Under the pieces are notes generated by a model. That model worked only from the letters and a program-made list of their open reading frames with translations. It was not told the DNA's origin and ran no database searches. Made by a program: the position numbers and the translations under genes. A stretch of DNA of 61,879 bases from Erysipelotrichaceae bacterium (GTDB lineage Bacteria > Bacillota_I > Bacilli_A > RFN20 > CAG-826), in assembly GCA_015059065.1 (NCBI GenBank), contig SVBE01000010.1:1-61879 (forward strand), given 5' to 3'. Below, in pieces: positions 1 to 6,679 of this stretch (the first letter of the stretch is position 1; the number at the start of each line of letters is the position of its first letter).

Positions 1-110
1 GCTGTTCTATTTGCAGTGAACCATGCCACAGATCCGGAGATACTTGCAGCAGTGGATAATAAGATTAAGCCCATTGCAGGGATTATAATTTTTGATTTTT
101 TGTTTTTCAT
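1..110 (-). CDS. TasA/camelysin-like surface protein, N-terminal fragment (runs off window)
   Basis: The minus strand opens with ATG at 110-108, preceded by a good ribosome site (complement of 118-125, reading CTAAGGAG). About 36 codons are visible before the window edge. They give a lysine-rich start, a hydrophobic stretch and then the motif SISGSVAWF. The same motif appears in the proteins at 1913 (SISGSMAWY) and 2897 (TISGSLAWW). This is the SipW-cognate type of signal region, so the protein is probably exported and cut by the signal peptidase encoded at 8163. It points away from the main operon and has its own promoter. The mature part is outside the window, so function is inferred from the signal region only. 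Confidence 0.75.
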   Translation of the reverse strand, partial: MKNKKSKIIIPAMGLILLSTAASISGSVAWFTANRT

Positions 111-132
111 ATTTTTCTCCTTAGTATAAACG

Positions 133-163
133 ACAAAAATCATTCAACGTATTTTATTGAATG
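133..163 (-). terminator. Intrinsic terminator inside the leader of the left-edge surface gene
   Basis: Read on the minus strand, CATTCAA (163-157) and TTGAATG (147-141) form a 7-bp stem followed by ATTTTTGT. It lies between the promoter at 238-267 and the start codon at 110, so it can only work as a conditional attenuator of that gene. Confidence 0.6.
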
Positions 164-232
164 GATGATAGCTATAATTTGCATCGCATGTCGCCAACTA
201 GGAAGGGACGTCTTAGTCGCTTTCGCTTTGCA
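164..232 (-). promoter_or_regulatory. Structured 5' leader, possible orphan riboswitch
   Basis: The minus-strand transcript predicted from the promoter at 238-267 begins here. It has a GC-GAAA-GC hairpin, then a stem CGACTA/TAGTTG enclosing a loop that contains CGTCCCTTCC (complement of 201-210), then a segment running into the terminator at 133-163. This aptamer-then-terminator order is riboswitch-like. It does not match the cyclic-di-GMP-I consensus (the conserved GACGCAAA is absent), and I do not recognise the class. The decamer recurs in the RNA at 36583-36757. Confidence 0.4.
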
Positions 233-237
233 CTTAT

Positions 238-267
238 ATTGTAGATTGTCTTTCTAAATTTAGTCAA
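238..267 (-). promoter_or_regulatory. Sigma-A-type promoter for the left-edge surface gene
   Basis: On the minus strand TTGACT (complement of 262-267), an 18-bp spacer and TACAAT (complement of 238-243). The start point would fall near 231, giving a leader of about 120 nt. Confidence 0.6.
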
Positions 268-374
268 ACATTTTTTATTTCAAGGTTAAGAAATTTTTGC
301 ATATATAGGCAGAAATAGTCTAAATGTATGTTAATTGTAATAAAATCCTTATGTAATAAGGCAAAAAAAGTATT

Positions 375-402
375 TTGCAAAATACGCGCAATGTAATAAT
401 AT
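375..402 (+). promoter_or_regulatory. Candidate promoter for the 118-aa membrane protein
   Basis: TTGCAA at 375-380, 16-bp spacer, TAATAT at 397-402, about 27 nt before the start codon. It is divergent from the promoter at 238-267, so 268-374 is the spacer between two promoters; I see nothing else in it. Confidence 0.45.
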
Positions 403-428
403 AGTTATCAGCGAAAGACTTTTTAGTT

Positions 429-785
429 ATGAAGAAATACAAGAAACCATTATTTATTAGCCTCGTATCTCTTGATGTTGCGGTGACAGTGTTCTTATTT
501 GTCCTCAGCATCATCATGTTATCAAACGCTGGCAAAAGCGACATTGAAAGAAAAGCGATGACAGGATTTGTCGGATGGCTTGTTAATTTGGATCCTCTTG
601 TGTATGGTCTTGCCTTCGTCGTTCCTCTATTCGTCTTATTAGTCGCTAACATCGTTGGACTCGTCATCTATGTCAGAAAGACTACTAAGAAAGAGCCAGT
701 CAAAGTCACTGACTTAACAGATGAACAAAAAGAAGCTCTTAAGAAAGAGCTCCTCAAAGACCTCAACAATCAAGAAGAAAAGTAG
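429..785 (+). CDS. Small two-helix membrane protein with charged C-terminal tail
   Basis: A 118-residue protein with two hydrophobic segments, about residues 8-32 and 55-83, then a positively charged linker and an acidic-basic amphipathic tail (DEQKEALKKELLKDL). No known domain is recognised. The tail resembles the end of the signal peptidase at 8163 (KEDRERLKKEMLEEML), which also follows a membrane helix, so the two may share a docking helix. There is no strong Shine-Dalgarno sequence before the ATG. The gene is a single unit: two terminator hairpins follow it, separating it from the riboswitch-controlled operon downstream. Being a real gene is likely from clean coding pattern and position; function unknown. 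Confidence 0.7.
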   Translation: MKKYKKPLFISLVSLDVAVTVFLFVLSIIMLSNAGKSDIERKAMTGFVGWLVNLDPLVYGLAFVVPLFVLLVANIVGLVIYVRKTTKKEPVKVTDLTDEQKEALKKELLKDLNNQEEK

Positions 786-853
786 TGGTAACCCCACTTT
801 TTCTTTATAATAAAACGAATATTTTTTAATTCCCCTACGGGGAATATTTTTTT
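784..853 (+). terminator. Two consecutive intrinsic terminators
   Basis: First stem AGTGG (784-788)/CCACT (794-798) followed by T's, overlapping the stop codon. Second, stronger stem ATTCCCC (829-835)/GGGGAAT (839-845) followed by a T-run at 846-853. Confidence 0.75.
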
Positions 854-862
854 AAAAAAAGG

Positions 863-891
863 TTGCCACACGCGTAAATGTATGCTAAATT
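863..891 (+). promoter_or_regulatory. Promoter of the riboswitch and surface-fibre operon
   Basis: TTGCCA at 863-868, exact 17-bp spacer, TAAATT at 886-891. The predicted start near 897 coincides with the 5' end of the aptamer. Confidence 0.65.
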
Positions 892-896
892 ATAAC

Positions 897-977
897 CGAG
901 CTAAAAGCAAAGTCGTAGTGATACGGTGACGCAAAACTAAAGGGTCTTATATTAATTAAGATAGCCAGCTGCCTTAG
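897..977 (+). ncRNA. Cyclic-di-GMP-I (GEMM) riboswitch aptamer
   Basis: The order of conserved GEMM-I elements is present. P1 is CTAA (901-904) with TTAG (974-977). AGCAAAGTC leads into P2, closed by a GTGA tetraloop (a GNRA loop, as the tertiary contact needs). Then comes the invariant GACGCAAA (928-935), a P3 region with GGGTCTT/AAGA, and the 3' block GCCAGCTGCC (964-973), matching the family GCCAGGTTGCC. The 3' block is also the left arm of the terminator at 963-1026, so ligand-stabilised aptamer should prevent termination: a predicted ON switch for the fibre operon. The downstream operon encodes cyclic-di-GMP turnover domains, which fits. Confidence 0.88.
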
Positions 978-1026
978 GGATGAATAATCCGCCAATGTAA
1001 TGGATGATAGGCACTGGCTTTTATTA
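963..1026 (+). terminator. Riboswitch expression-platform terminator
   Basis: AGCCAGcTGCC (963-973, one bulged C) pairs with GGCACTGGCT (1010-1019), followed by TTTTATTA. It is mutually exclusive with the 3' part of the aptamer. Confidence 0.7.
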
Positions 1027-1044
1027 ATCCCATGGGACAAAGAA

Positions 1045-1072
1045 GCTCTGATCAAACGTTTTTGATGAGAGC
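1045..1072 (+). promoter_or_regulatory. Hairpin just upstream of the first operon gene
   Basis: GCTCT-ATCAAA (1045-1056) pairs with TTTGAT-AGAGC (1061-1072) around loop CGTT, with one opposed G on each side. It ends 11 nt before the ATG at 1084, where no ordinary Shine-Dalgarno sequence is visible. It may control translation or RNA stability. Confidence 0.45.
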
Positions 1073-1083
1073 GACATATTACT

Positions 1084-1926
1084 ATGATTGAGCAAAGATA
1101 TGTAAAAAAACGCAAGAGACGTAAGCTTGTGGCTTTCTTCTCCGGAGTTGCTACTCTCGGAATGGCTACACTGATTTTAGTGTCCTTTCTTGGAAAGTAT
1201 TCTGGTAGTTTTACCGTATCTTTGAACAAGGGAAACGTTAAGATCTCTCTCTGTACCACTGAAAACTTCGGTGATGGTGAAGGAGAAGGGGATGTTGGCG
1301 AAGTCGGATCATACCTCAAAGTTGATAATTTGAAACCATTTGACCAAATGACATATTTGTCATTACCAGATGATTCAATTATCGATACCCAAGATACAAC
1401 TTGGGAGATAGGCGAGAATTCTTCCTCGACATTAAACTTCTTTAAGTACACATTCTTCGTGAAGAATATGGGCACTGTCTCTGCTGAGTACAACCTTAGA
1501 GTGAGAATACTTGACTCTACCGCAGGAACAGGTGTTAATTCTGGACGTCTTGATAACCTCTTACGCGTAATGGTATACGCGAATGATGGTTTAAATAAGG
1601 ATGCCCATGAACGCACCGTGTACGCGATGTCAAGTGAAAAACCTAATGTCGACTTAGAGGGAAATGCAACTTATAGTGAATACATTTCGTTATCACCATC
1701 TCAAGCTAGACGTGCTCACGTTGATTTTCCTGGATTCGCTACTCCATTCGAGAGCGATGATGTCGTCGTGACGCTTCCTGTCACATATTTCGAAAAAAGT
1801 AATATGAATAGATACACAATTGTCACCTGGATTGAGGGCGAAGACCGTCAAACAGCGGGACAAGAAGCACCTGAAGGTGCAAGTATCAAATTAGGAGTTG
1901 AAATAAACGCATATGAAAACGAATAA
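1084..1926 (+). CDS. TasA/camelysin-like surface protein, first gene of riboswitch operon
   Basis: A 280-residue protein with a basic N-terminus (KKRKRRK), one hydrophobic segment at about residues 14-37 and an exported all-beta-looking body. The stretch YTFFVKNMGTVSAEYNL is the kind of strand pattern seen in TasA/camelysin proteins, and the end carries VTWIEGE, a variant of the IWLEGW motif of the next three proteins. Unlike them it lacks the ISGSxAW signature, so it may be a minor or anchoring subunit. It overlaps the next gene by 14 nt, implying translational coupling. Controlled by the riboswitch at 897-977. Role as an extracellular fibre component is inference. Confidence 0.75.
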   Translation: MIEQRYVKKRKRRKLVAFFSGVATLGMATLILVSFLGKYSGSFTVSLNKGNVKISLCTTENFGDGEGEGDVGEVGSYLKVDNLKPFDQMTYLSLPDDSIIDTQDTTWEIGENSSSTLNFFKYTFFVKNMGTVSAEYNLRVRILDSTAGTGVNSGRLDNLLRVMVYANDGLNKDAHERTVYAMSSEKPNVDLEGNATYSEYISLSPSQARRAHVDFPGFATPFESDDVVVTLPVTYFEKSNMNRYTIVTWIEGEDRQTAGQEAPEGASIKLGVEINAYENE

Positions 1927-2809
1927 TTCTAAAAAAATCGTAGTTTCTGTTTTAGCGTTAGCAATGGGAGCAGGTGTTGCTGGATCCATTTCTGGATCTA
2001 TGGCGTGGTATCAATATTCCACACGTGCATATGCTGCCATTAAAGGAACAACTGTCGGTACTCTTGGACGTTTACAACTTAAGGCTGATAATGATGCGGA
2101 ATTTGTTGAGTATAAAGCAATCAATGGTGATGAATTTAGACCAACTACTATTTTAAGAGATAACGGATCCTTAACGTTCTTAGATCATCCAGTTTATCAA
2201 GTTCCAACTTTACCAGCAATTGCTAATAATAACCTTCCTTATGTTGACTATGTCTTCAATTTCCGTTTCCAAGAAAGTACAAACGGTGAAGACTGGGCTG
2301 ATAAGACTGCAAGAAATATCTATTTATCTCATTTCGGCGTGATTAATGCTGGTGGAGATGGTTCCAAAGATGTCTCTGAAGCGGTGAGAGCGGCTTTCTA
2401 TGTTGGTGATTCAACAACTGCTAAAGCAGTATTAAGCAATACATCTGCTAAAGTTACAACTACTCATGGTAATTTAAACTTAAACAACAATAACAAAGTT
2501 GACACTGATGCATTTGATCTCAAAGATGAGACAGGTACTGCTATTGACTACACTAATGGCGCTACTTCATACACAACAGATGCTCATGGTTCTTGGGTTT
2601 TAACTGATGCTGAATTAGCAAATATCTACACTTTAGATACAACCCCAGCAATTGCCGCTAAAGCTCTTTGTACAACTGCTCAAACTTTAACAGTGAGAAT
2701 CTGGCTTGAAGGTTGGGAACTTTTAAATAGCAAAGCGACTTGGACTAAGGAATACCTTGCCCAAAACTTCGAATTACAAATGCAATTCGTCTGTCAAGCA
2801 GATCGCTAA
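1913..2809 (+). CDS. SipW-class secreted TasA-like fibre protein
   Basis: 298 residues. The N-terminus is a signal region with a hydrophobic core ending in SISGSMAWYQYSTRA (about residues 26-40), followed by IKGTTVGTLGRLQL; the next protein has the same arrangement (TISGSLAWWAYSTRA, then GTSVASSEQLQI). Near the C-terminus VRIWLEGWE precedes the last beta strand. This architecture is that of camelysin/TasA-type proteins processed by SipW-like peptidases, and such a peptidase is encoded downstream at 8163. Likely the main or one of two main fibre subunits. An 87-bp gap with a hairpin separates it from the next gene, which could set different expression levels of the subunits. Confidence 0.8.
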   Translation: MKTNNSKKIVVSVLALAMGAGVAGSISGSMAWYQYSTRAYAAIKGTTVGTLGRLQLKADNDAEFVEYKAINGDEFRPTTILRDNGSLTFLDHPVYQVPTLPAIANNNLPYVDYVFNFRFQESTNGEDWADKTARNIYLSHFGVINAGGDGSKDVSEAVRAAFYVGDSTTAKAVLSNTSAKVTTTHGNLNLNNNNKVDTDAFDLKDETGTAIDYTNGATSYTTDAHGSWVLTDAELANIYTLDTTPAIAAKALCTTAQTLTVRIWLEGWELLNSKATWTKEYLAQNFELQMQFVCQADR

Positions 2810-2830
2810 TCAACATTAACTACATTATTT

Positions 2831-2863
2831 GGTTTATTTAACGTGCATACGTGACTTTAAACC
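2831..2863 (+). promoter_or_regulatory. Intercistronic hairpin in the fibre operon
   Basis: GGTTTA (2831-2836) pairs with TAAACC (2858-2863), with an inner ACGT-gcat-ACGT stem. No T-run follows, so it is not an ordinary terminator. It sits in the only sizeable gap of the operon and may be an RNA processing or stabilising element for the upstream subunit. Confidence 0.4.
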
Positions 2864-2896
2864 ATAAACAAACAAAATTTATAGAAAGGTAATAGG

Positions 2897-4096
2897 ATGA
2901 AAACTAGGCTAAAACTACCGATATTCTCAATATGTTTTGGGTCATTATTAGTGGCTGGTTTTGCAGGTACCATCTCTGGATCTCTTGCTTGGTGGGCTTA
3001 TTCCACTCGTGCAACGGTATCCTATCAAGGTACATCTGTCGCTAGTTCAGAACAGCTTCAGATTGGTCTGCATACCGAAGTCGATTTGACTGATTTTGGC
3101 ATGAAGAAATATGAGATTGGTGAAGATGATCCTACTACCACACAAGTCAAGGAAAACGTGTATTACTTCTGTGATGCTGGTGCTGGTCTACCAGCAGAAG
3201 CAATTGCCTATTATTTGACGCATAACGGCGAACATCATGCTGTTGATAAACTTGAACCAATTACGACTAGAGAATATACAAGTGGTGATTTAACTCTATA
3301 TAATCCTCTTGTTTCTGGTAATTCGGTTAATAATAATCCAGCAGATGACGACAAATATGTTCACATCGCACTTGCCTTTAGAGTACTCCGTTATCACGAT
3401 GGTGTTACCCCAGTCGCGGAAAAAGGTGAAAACATCTGGTTATCAGATGCTGTCGTTGAAGCTTCTGGAGAAAAAGCTAATGAAACTGAAGTCCAAAAGG
3501 CAATTAGAATATTTACAATAGGTAAATACAATAATGGAACTTCTATGGAAGAGGTCAAATATTTGATCAATCCTTCTGATGATAGTGAAGATCCAGGACA
3601 AACTGCTGTTTCCGGATGTCTCGATTTATCGGGAGATGGATATTATGATACCTATACAAAAGGTGGCAAAGACTACGCGATTGTATATGGTGATCATACT
3701 AATACTATTACTGAAGCTTCTTATGAAGCCAATCCATGGGGTGATAATGATGACATTGTTGATTTCAACAAGGTTTATCCAGAAAACACCCAACCAAGCG
3801 CGATGGAAAAATCGACATTCGTCGCTTCTTATACTTCAAGAACTTATTTCCTTGATAGCCTAGATAGAATTGGACCAAAATATCAAAAATTTGAAACGTT
3901 AGGAAGTGTTCAACCTGATGAAGAAAATGGCAACCTTACTGGTGGCTACCCATTATGTGCGACTAGTATCGATGCAAGAGCGGTTGCTGATCTTGATCTA
4001 ACCATATGGTTAGAAGGATGGGACCATCATGTCATCGATAAAGAGAACAGCCATTCATTTAACCTTGGGTTACAGTTCCAAATTACTAGACTATGA
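2897..4096 (+). CDS. SipW-class secreted TasA-like fibre protein, larger paralogue
   Basis: 399 residues, with RBS AAAGG 7-8 nt before the ATG. Signal region with TISGSLAWWAYSTRA at about residues 25-39, then the shared GTSVASSEQLQI. The C-terminal part holds LTIWLEGWD followed by a final strand, as in the 298-aa neighbour. The middle is longer and rich in D, E, N, G and Y, consistent with an exposed, possibly metal-binding surface domain. Paralogous to the protein at 1913 and to the left-edge gene. It overlaps the next gene by 4 nt (ATGA). Probably a second fibre subunit or a cap; this is inferred. Confidence 0.78.
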   Translation: MKTRLKLPIFSICFGSLLVAGFAGTISGSLAWWAYSTRATVSYQGTSVASSEQLQIGLHTEVDLTDFGMKKYEIGEDDPTTTQVKENVYYFCDAGAGLPAEAIAYYLTHNGEHHAVDKLEPITTREYTSGDLTLYNPLVSGNSVNNNPADDDKYVHIALAFRVLRYHDGVTPVAEKGENIWLSDAVVEASGEKANETEVQKAIRIFTIGKYNNGTSMEEVKYLINPSDDSEDPGQTAVSGCLDLSGDGYYDTYTKGGKDYAIVYGDHTNTITEASYEANPWGDNDDIVDFNKVYPENTQPSAMEKSTFVASYTSRTYFLDSLDRIGPKYQKFETLGSVQPDEENGNLTGGYPLCATSIDARAVADLDLTIWLEGWDHHVIDKENSHSFNLGLQFQITRL

Positions 4097-5142
4097 ACGA
4101 CAAACAACGAAAAAGATTGATGATAGCAAGTATATTAGGGGTAATCTCGATTGGGATTACCTCCCTCTCTTTTTCGTACGCGTGGTACGCGTCAAGCTCG
4201 CGTGTAGAGATATCTGGTGTTGATATCTATATTCGTTCAGAAAGAAACTTAAGAATTTCTCCAACTATTGAAGGTGAATATAAAAACGATCTTCTCTATG
4301 AGGAACTAAGTGAATCGGGCATGTTTGATCCCTGCTCATCGATGTATTCCACTAAATGGATGAGCGAAAAGAAAGACAATCCAGAATTCTATCGTTATGA
4401 TATGCCGATTGTGGATCAGACTACTGGTGAACCTCGTTATTCGATTGCAAAAAAAGGTTTATACACCCAAGAATTATTCCTCAAAGTCGATGATGACGCT
4501 TATGTCACTCTCGACAAAGAGATGTTAATCATCGATGAGAATGTGAATAAGAATATTGAAAGAGCAAAACATATTGCTTCTCAATATCCGGAATACACTC
4601 AAGATGAATTAGTGGAAAGACTCAATAGTTTGAAAAAGTGCTTAAGAGTGTCAATCCTCGTCCCCGATGAAAATGATTATCAGTATTACATCATCGACCC
4701 ATATAAAGAAGGGATAACAAGTTATGGGGGCAGGCTTGATTTAGAAAAAACAGGATATTACTCATATTACGTACATAATGAATCGCTATATGAAACGGTA
4801 TTCGGTGAAGTGAAAAATAGAGACAAGATAATCTACGGGGATAAGTTAGACCTCGATAGTGAACTTATCGGTGAAGAAACATCCTTCAATGCGAGAAGCA
4901 AAAAAGGTGTCTGTCCATATAATGTAGAAGAGTCGCTATCTAACGGAGTAGAGATCGCCAAAGAAGACAGCATCATGCCAGAAGAGATTGAAGAGAGAAT
5001 AATGATTCCTCTCAAGCATGAAGAGCCCAAGCGCATCGTTCTCTCCATCTATATGGAAGGATGGGATCTCGACTGTACGAATGCGCATATGGGTGGCAGC
5101 TTCGACCTCGGGTTAGGATTTAAGATTTTAAGGGAGATGTAA
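4093..5142 (+). CDS. SipW-class exported surface protein, divergent TasA-like
   Basis: 349 residues. The N-terminal hydrophobic segment (about residues 10-30) ends in SLSFSYAWYASSSR, a relaxed form of the ISGSxAWxxYSTR motif. The body is highly charged. The C-terminus carries LSIYMEGWDLDC and a last strand GGSFDLGLGFKI, equivalent to the IWLEGW region of its neighbours. It starts inside the previous stop codon and is followed after only 2 nt by the AAA+ ATPase gene, so the fibre genes and the ATPase module are translated from one message. Probably a minor subunit or anchor. Confidence 0.72.
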   Translation: MNDKQRKRLMIASILGVISIGITSLSFSYAWYASSSRVEISGVDIYIRSERNLRISPTIEGEYKNDLLYEELSESGMFDPCSSMYSTKWMSEKKDNPEFYRYDMPIVDQTTGEPRYSIAKKGLYTQELFLKVDDDAYVTLDKEMLIIDENVNKNIERAKHIASQYPEYTQDELVERLNSLKKCLRVSILVPDENDYQYYIIDPYKEGITSYGGRLDLEKTGYYSYYVHNESLYETVFGEVKNRDKIIYGDKLDLDSELIGEETSFNARSKKGVCPYNVEESLSNGVEIAKEDSIMPEEIEERIMIPLKHEEPKRIVLSIYMEGWDLDCTNAHMGGSFDLGLGFKILREM

Positions 5143-5144
5143 TT

Positions 5145-6674
5145 ATGAACGCATATTTCGAATATTTAAAAGAATTTATCATCAGGTTCTTCACAGACTT
5201 TGGAAGATTCTTTTCTAAAACTTTTGCTTCTCCGTGGGCAGATGTTCCAGGCAATGTTGAGACCTATAACTCCCTTTTAGGTTCTTTCTCCCCTCAATTT
5301 GGTTTCTGGGGCTGGTTCTTCTGGGTTTTATTCTTGATTTTATTCCTCGCGGCTATTGGTGGTGTCATCTTCCTTCTTGTCGTCTTAATTAAGAAATACG
5401 TCAAATTCTATAAAAGAGAAGTGGCGAAAGATGAACTTCAAGAAGAAGTGGAAAGACTCACTTATGAACTTCATACAGCCATTCAAGAAAAAGATAAGAT
5501 TCTCGGCTTAAAAGTTGGCTATATGGGTTTAAAACCTGAAGGTAAGTCAGCAGAAGCTACTACTGAAGAAGCTGTTGATGTCGATGAACTCAATTCCCGT
5601 TTCCCAAAGCTTACCCATGTGGATAAAGCTTATAAGGGCATCGATATGACTATTCCATTTAAAGATGGTTTATCACTTGAAGAATTATGTAACTCCTTTA
5701 GAAACTTCGCGGCGAGCCAAGAGCATTTATATTATAAGATTGAAACGATTAGACAGATGTTTGCCGGTATTGCGACCTCTAAGCTCATCATCTTAGAAGG
5801 TATTTCTGGTACTGGTAAAACTTCTTTAGCCTATGCTTTAGGTAAATTCTTTAACTTTGACTCTGCCATCATCCCAGTTCAACCATCTTGGAAAGATAGA
5901 AGTGAACTTTTAGGTTACTATAACGAATTTACGAAGAAGTTTAATGAATCTGAATTCTTAAAAGCTTTATATACAACGACATATCGTAAAGACTTAGATG
6001 TCATCGTCCTCGATGAAATGAACTTAGCCCGTATTGAATATTACTTCGCTGAATTCTTATCCATCATGGAAATGAGAGATACTTCTGACTGGTTGATCGA
6101 TTTAATTCCATCCACCCTTCCAGGTGATCCAGTCAACTTAAAAGAAGGTAAATTATTAATTCCTCAAAATGCGGTATTCTTTGGCACTGCTAACAATGAT
6201 GATAGTACATTTACTATTTCTGATAAGGTCTATGACCGTGCGATTTCCATTTTCTTCGATGATAAAGGAAGAGAATTTGATGCCGAATATCAAGAACCTG
6301 TCAACGTTCCATATAACCAATTAAAGGCCTTATTTGATGATGCGGTTAATCAATATCCAATCTCTGATTCAATGCTCGATAAATTCTCCACGCTTGATAA
6401 CTTCGTCATTAAGAAGTTTAAATTAGCCTTTGGTAACCGTATTTTAAAACAATTAAATACTTTCATCCCAGTCTTTGTCGCTTGTGGCGGTAAAGAATCG
6501 GATGGCTTTGACTTCATCTTCGCCAATAAAATTTTAAAGAAATTTGAATCCTTAAACGTCGCTTTCTTAAAAGATGAACTCAAAGAATTAAGCGCGACCC
6601 TTGATAAATTATACGGTAAGAACACATTCCCAATGTCTCACGCTTCTATCGACGCAATGCTTAAGAACTTCTAA
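5145..6674 (+). CDS. Membrane-anchored McrB-like AAA+ ATPase
   Basis: 509 residues. A strong hydrophobic segment at about residues 52-87 is followed by a coiled region (about 88-125) and a C-terminal AAA+ domain. Walker A is GISGTGKTS (about 218-226), Walker B is VIVLDEMN (about 286-293), and sensor-1 is FFGTANNDD with a following DRA that could hold an arginine finger. The order and the DEMNLAR form are typical of the McrB/MoxR side of AAA+. McrB normally has MNxxD as its GTP signature; here ANNDD is present, so the nucleotide is uncertain. A membrane helix on such an ATPase and its place between fibre genes and SipW are unusual. Paired with the next gene (5-nt gap). Confidence 0.75.
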   Translation: MNAYFEYLKEFIIRFFTDFGRFFSKTFASPWADVPGNVETYNSLLGSFSPQFGFWGWFFWVLFLILFLAAIGGVIFLLVVLIKKYVKFYKREVAKDELQEEVERLTYELHTAIQEKDKILGLKVGYMGLKPEGKSAEATTEEAVDVDELNSRFPKLTHVDKAYKGIDMTIPFKDGLSLEELCNSFRNFAASQEHLYYKIETIRQMFAGIATSKLIILEGISGTGKTSLAYALGKFFNFDSAIIPVQPSWKDRSELLGYYNEFTKKFNESEFLKALYTTTYRKDLDVIVLDEMNLARIEYYFAEFLSIMEMRDTSDWLIDLIPSTLPGDPVNLKEGKLLIPQNAVFFGTANNDDSTFTISDKVYDRAISIFFDDKGREFDAEYQEPVNVPYNQLKALFDDAVNQYPISDSMLDKFSTLDNFVIKKFKLAFGNRILKQLNTFIPVFVACGGKESDGFDFIFANKILKKFESLNVAFLKDELKELSATLDKLYGKNTFPMSHASIDAMLKNF

Positions 6675-6679
6675 TAATT

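Noticed and set aside
164-232. A second cyclic-di-GMP-I riboswitch on the minus strand
   Set aside because: GCAAAGC and a GAAA loop are there, but the conserved GACGCAAA and GCCAGGTTGCC blocks are not.
974-1020. A possible second, tandem cyclic-di-GMP aptamer
   Set aside because: The segment lacks GACGCAAA and is fully explained as the terminator of the single riboswitch.
885-1616. A 243-codon open frame on the minus strand
   Set aside because: It runs antisense to the riboswitch and the first surface gene, has no RBS, and its composition is that of a shadow frame.
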